This document shows, in pieces, positions 61,359 to 64,000 of a DNA stretch of 64,000 nucleotides. The stretch is taken from contig NZ_CP087724.1 in NCBI RefSeq assembly GCF_024972755.1, forward strand, positions 2,170,001-2,234,000. The letters are read 5' to 3'. The notes below the pieces were generated by a model. The model did not search any database. It was not told the DNA's origin and saw only the letters and a program-made list of their open reading frames with translations. The stretch's first letter is position 1; each line of letters opens with the position of its first letter. The stretch comes from Halanaeroarchaeum sp. HSR-CO. GTDB taxonomy: Archaea > Halobacteriota > Halobacteria > Halobacteriales > Halobacteriaceae. Both the position numbers and the translations under genes were made by a program.

Positions 61359-61997
61359 ATGCCTACTCCATCATCGCCGAAGATCGAATCGACGGCCGAA
61401 CGGCTCCGGCTTCGCGTCGAGTTCGAACTCGGGATTCCCGAGGACACCTCCTGCCCGCTGTTCACCAATCTGAGCGAGGACCCCCAGCAGATCACCGTGG
61501 ACCACCACGACGGGACGTGTTTCATCGAGGTCGAACTCAGCGATTGCCCGGACGGTGAAGACTGTACCAAGATCAGATTCAACCAACCGGTCGATAACTG
61601 CTCCTGTCCGGCGTTCTGGAAGCACGGTTCGTTCCAACGCGTACTCGACATCAGGGTAGCGGACAGCGTCACCATCTCCGAGACCTACGTCCCCGACCGC
61701 GAGACGCTCCGCGAACTCGTCTCGGACATCCGCGAGACCGGTCGGACCGTCCGCATCCGGAAACTCACGACCGTCGACGATGGCGAAGATATCCCCGCGT
61801 TCCGGGTCTTCGATACGAGTCGACTCACGGAGAAAGAACGCGAGATGTTGAAGTATGCGGTCGAAGCGGGCTACTACGACCGCGATCGGAAGGTCTCGCT
61901 CACGGACATCGCCGAGGTATTCGGCCTGACCAAACAGACCTGCTCGGAGCGCCTCGGAGTGGCCGAATCGAAGATAACCAAAGACCTGTTCCAGTAG
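61359..61997 (+). CDS. dmsR: HTH-10 regulator with Cys-rich N-terminus, DmsR/NarO type
   Basis: 212 aa from ATG at 61359 (MPTPSSPKIESTAERLRLRVEFELGIPEDTSCPLFTN). Cysteines are concentrated in the first 90 residues: SCPLF, GTCFIEVELSDCPDGEDC and NCSCPAFW, the sort of arrangement used by the haloarchaeal redox regulators DmsR and NarO. The C-terminal HTH-10 domain is LTEKEREMLKYAVEAGYYDRDRKVSLTDIAEVFGLTKQTCSERLGVAESKITKDLF. It lies just upstream of the DMSO reductase gene, the known location of dmsR, and probably activates it without oxygen. An in-frame ATG lies a few codons upstream. Confidence 0.85.
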   Translation: MPTPSSPKIESTAERLRLRVEFELGIPEDTSCPLFTNLSEDPQQITVDHHDGTCFIEVELSDCPDGEDCTKIRFNQPVDNCSCPAFWKHGSFQRVLDIRVADSVTISETYVPDRETLRELVSDIRETGRTVRIRKLTTVDDGEDIPAFRVFDTSRLTEKEREMLKYAVEAGYYDRDRKVSLTDIAEVFGLTKQTCSERLGVAESKITKDLFQ

Positions 61998-62067
61998 TCG
62001 GTCGGCGCTCGTTTCGCCCACCGTGTGTGTTCGCTATCGGTTTCAGTATCCCCCTCCACTTAAAGAA

Positions 62068-62080
62068 CCTGATTATCAGG
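62068..62080 (+). promoter_or_regulatory. 13-bp palindrome upstream of dmsA
   Basis: CCTGATTATCAGG, perfect dyad around T, close after an AT-rich TTAAAG word (62060-62065) that could be the TATA box. Site of a possible regulator (DmsR-type) operator in the dmsA promoter. Confidence 0.5.
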
Positions 62081-62126
62081 CATCGACCGCAGGCGCGGGA
62101 CCCCGCTAAAAATTCCTGGAACCGTA

Positions 62127-62210
62127 ATGAAGGCACATCAAATCGTCAGAAGACACGGAACGAACCGCGTCCGCACCGCGTCGAAGGAGGTGGACCGCGA
62201 TGTCCGGTAG
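62127..62210 (+). CDS. Possible 27-codon upstream ORF overlapping dmsA
   Basis: ATG at 62127, basic peptide MKAHQIVRRHGTNRVRTASK continuing to EVDRDVR and TAG at 62208-62210. It overlaps the dmsA ATG (62200) by 11 bp in another frame. The promoter palindrome at 62068-62080 lies upstream, so the ORF would be at the start of the transcript. Could be a leader that couples translation to dmsA; no homologue known. Confidence 0.3.
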   Translation: MKAHQIVRRHGTNRVRTASKEVDRDVR

Positions 62211-64000
62211 CGACGAGGAAGGCGTGACTCGTCGGTCCGTCCTGCGTTCGACGGGCGCAGCGGCTGCGGGTCTCGGACTCGGGGGCGGCAGTCTCGCCAC
62301 CCTCGACGAACTCACCGAGGAGCAGCGGGCAACGGTAGAGAACTACGTCGGCGAAGACGAGGTACTCCCGAACTCCTGTGCCCCGAACTGTCGGGGTCGC
62401 TGTCCGATCGAAGTCCACGTCAGGGACGGCCGCGTGAAGAAGACGGAGCCGGGTATCCCGGAAAACCGGGAGTACAAACGCGGGTGTACGCTCGGTCTCT
62501 CCCACGTCCAGCGCATCTACAACCCGACGCGGCTCAAGTACCCGATGAAGCGCACGGACTGGTCGCCCGACGACCCCAATGTCGAGGGACGGGGTGAGGC
62601 CGCCGAATTCGAACGGATCAGCTGGGACGAGGCGCTCACCCACATGGCCGAGCAGATGGAGGCGGCTGCCGAGGAGTACGGCTCCGAGAGCGTCTACTTC
62701 GAGTCTGGGTCCGGCGACTACGGGACCGCCAGCGATCATCAGGCCCGTCTGGCCTCGCTGTTCGGTGGGACCCGGATGGACTGGTCCATCGACATCAACG
62801 TCGGACAGGGCTTCCGCCGGGTCGGCGGCGCCGGCTGGTTCAACGTCCCGACCAACCAGGCCTCGGACCTGAAGAACGCGAACACGCTCATCGCGTGGGG
62901 CGGTGACATCTTCGCGAGTCGACTCCAGCAGGACTCCTCGAAGATGCTGGATGCCATCGAAAACGGCGGCAAACTGGTCGTCGTCGACCCGGTGTACACC
63001 GGGACGGCCGCGAAAGCCGACCTGTGGTTACCCGTCGAGCCGGGGAAGGACGTCCACCTGGCGCTCGGGATGATCCACCACATCTTCGAGAACGACCTCT
63101 ACGACGCGGAGTTCCTCCGTAAGCGCACGCTCGGACCCGCACTCGTCGGGCCCGACGATACGCTGTTGAAAGCCGCCGACGTGGTGCCGGGCAGTGACGC
63201 GGACAAGGCAGTCGCGTACAACACGGAGACCGAGAGTGTCGAGGTCTTAGAGCCCGAGACCGAAGGGGCGTATGCACTCACCGGCGAATTCTCGGTCGGC
63301 GATACGACCGGACGGGTCGCACTCGACGCACTCGAAGCGGAGGCGGCGAACTACGTTCCGGAGGACATCGAAGAGACAGTCGGCGTCCAGGCCGGAAACA
63401 TCCGCAAAGCTGCCGAATGGCTCGCGACACGCGGGCCCGGCGGGGTCGTTCCTGGCCTCGGCGTGGACCGGTACAAGTACGGACACATCTTCGGTCAGGC
63501 GTATGCGGTACTCGTCGCGTTGACCGGGGACTACGGTCGCAGCGGTTCGTTCCAGGGCGGGTATTTCAACGGCGCCGCCGCGGACTTCGGCGATTACACC
63601 GCACCGGAGGGCAGTCCCGGCTACGAGTTCATCCGCCAGACGAAGATTCTCACCGGGATGGAATCGGGCGATCCGTTCCAGATCAAGGTCATGTTCGCCC
63701 AGGAGTCGAACTTCATCGGGAACCAGTTACCCGACAGACAGCGATGGCTCGAGGCCGCCAAGAACCTCGATCTCATCGCGGTCGCCGACATGCACCACAC
63801 GCCGACGGTCCAGCACGCCGACCTCATCCTCCCCGCGGCCCACTGGTTCGAGAAGGTGGGCGCGACGTCGCCGAGCACGCATCCACACGTCATGTACCGG
63901 GCGAAGGCCCACGACCCGCTCTGGGAGGCGCGGTCGGACTTCTGGATCAACAGCCGACTGGCGAAGAAGCTCGGATACGGCGAGTACTTCCACGAGACGA
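62200..64000 (+). CDS. dmsA: DMSO/TMAO reductase-type molybdopterin catalytic subunit, N-terminal part (partial)
   Basis: Runs off the window end; 600 codons visible. Starts at ATG 62200, preceded by GGAGGTGG. TAT signal SDEEGVTRRSVLRSTGAAAAGLGLGG is followed by a [4Fe-4S] site (CAPNCRGRC, then KRGCTLGLSHVQRIYNP) and the Mo-bisMGD domains (ESGSGDYGTASDHQARLASLFGG, ANTLIAWGGDIFASR, KLVVVDPVYTGTAAKADLWLPVEPGKDVHLALGMIH). In DmsA the metal ligand is a Ser in the position of ESGSGDYG. Reduces DMSO or TMAO outside the cell as a respiratory oxidant; distinction between substrates is not possible from sequence. Confidence 0.87.
   Translation, partial: MSGSDEEGVTRRSVLRSTGAAAAGLGLGGGSLATLDELTEEQRATVENYVGEDEVLPNSCAPNCRGRCPIEVHVRDGRVKKTEPGIPENREYKRGCTLGLSHVQRIYNPTRLKYPMKRTDWSPDDPNVEGRGEAAEFERISWDEALTHMAEQMEAAAEEYGSESVYFESGSGDYGTASDHQARLASLFGGTRMDWSIDINVGQGFRRVGGAGWFNVPTNQASDLKNANTLIAWGGDIFASRLQQDSSKMLDAIENGGKLVVVDPVYTGTAAKADLWLPVEPGKDVHLALGMIHHIFENDLYDAEFLRKRTLGPALVGPDDTLLKAADVVPGSDADKAVAYNTETESVEVLEPETEGAYALTGEFSVGDTTGRVALDALEAEAANYVPEDIEETVGVQAGNIRKAAEWLATRGPGGVVPGLGVDRYKYGHIFGQAYAVLVALTGDYGRSGSFQGGYFNGAAADFGDYTAPEGSPGYEFIRQTKILTGMESGDPFQIKVMFAQESNFIGNQLPDRQRWLEAAKNLDLIAVADMHHTPTVQHADLILPAAHWFEKVGATSPSTHPHVMYRAKAHDPLWEARSDFWINSRLAKKLGYGEYFHET

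Noticed and set aside
1-64000. CRISPR array
   Set aside because: No regularly spaced identical repeats with unique spacers of near-constant length. The 58-bp narH repeats alternate in direction and lie inside an operon.

Overview
The window comes from a haloarchaeon (class Halobacteria). The DNA is GC-rich, the predicted proteins are strongly acidic, short TATA boxes sit about 25-30 nt before leaderless starts, and the gene content is typically haloarchaeal: bacterioopsin-activator (HTH-10) regulators, CPxCG mini-proteins, an HMG-CoA synthase, a class II ribonucleotide reductase, a Cdc48 ATPase, RadB, the RFC large subunit and an intron-containing elongator tRNA-Met. Genus cannot be decided from the sequence alone.

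Layout. 1-4.5 kb: the 3' part of a respiratory molybdoenzyme operon, best read as nitrate reductase (narG end, narH, haem-b subunit, narJ-type chaperone, membrane protein, HEAT protein). 4.5-8 kb: small regulators, tRNA-Val(CAC), a PduO-type cobalamin adenosyltransferase and a zinc mini-protein. 8.3-12.5 kb: a tungstate-type ABC transporter (tupABC) with a ModE-like regulator, then two small HTH genes. 12.5-16.8 kb: glycine cleavage operon gcvT-H-PA-PB. 16.9-26 kb: sugar dehydrogenase, NYN, TatD and SagB-type proteins, two divergent pilin-like proteins, HMG-CoA synthase. 26-32 kb: VapBC toxin-antitoxin, rfcL, an alcohol dehydrogenase broken by an amber codon, malic enzyme. 32-38 kb: RNase H-like protein, CBS, transporter, stress and K+ channel genes. 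38-44 kb: tRNA-Met, membrane and zinc proteins, the AdoCbl-dependent ribonucleotide reductase. 44.6-48.4 kb: trpDFEG operon. 48.5-62 kb: tRNA-Val(GAC), sensor kinase, CBS-HPF protein, radB/RuvC-like divergent pair, cdc48, RFAP synthase, DHH phosphoesterase. 61.4-64 kb: dmsR-like regulator and the start of dmsA.

How parts fit. Two Mo-bisMGD respiratory operons bracket the window, and the oxyanion transporter and ModE-like regulator between them could supply or sense their metal. Cobalamin adenosylation (6966-7499) serves the class II ribonucleotide reductase.

Most unusual signal. At several unrelated places (narH/haem-b junction, tRNA-Val(CAC), tRNA-Met, tRNA-Val(GAC)) the 3' end of a gene is repeated in alternating direct and inverted copies, giving hairpins whose arms are specific to the locus while the loops tend to read GAGCGNAGCGA (or its complement). 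A fifth array of such hairpins lies at 38712-38942. I do not recognise a named element with this behaviour. Second-tier signals: three TGTACA-like boxes spaced 20 and 10 bp before trpD, an orphan DtxR-like box with no gene, a short upstream ORF overlapping the dmsA start, and a RuvC-like gene divergent from radB.
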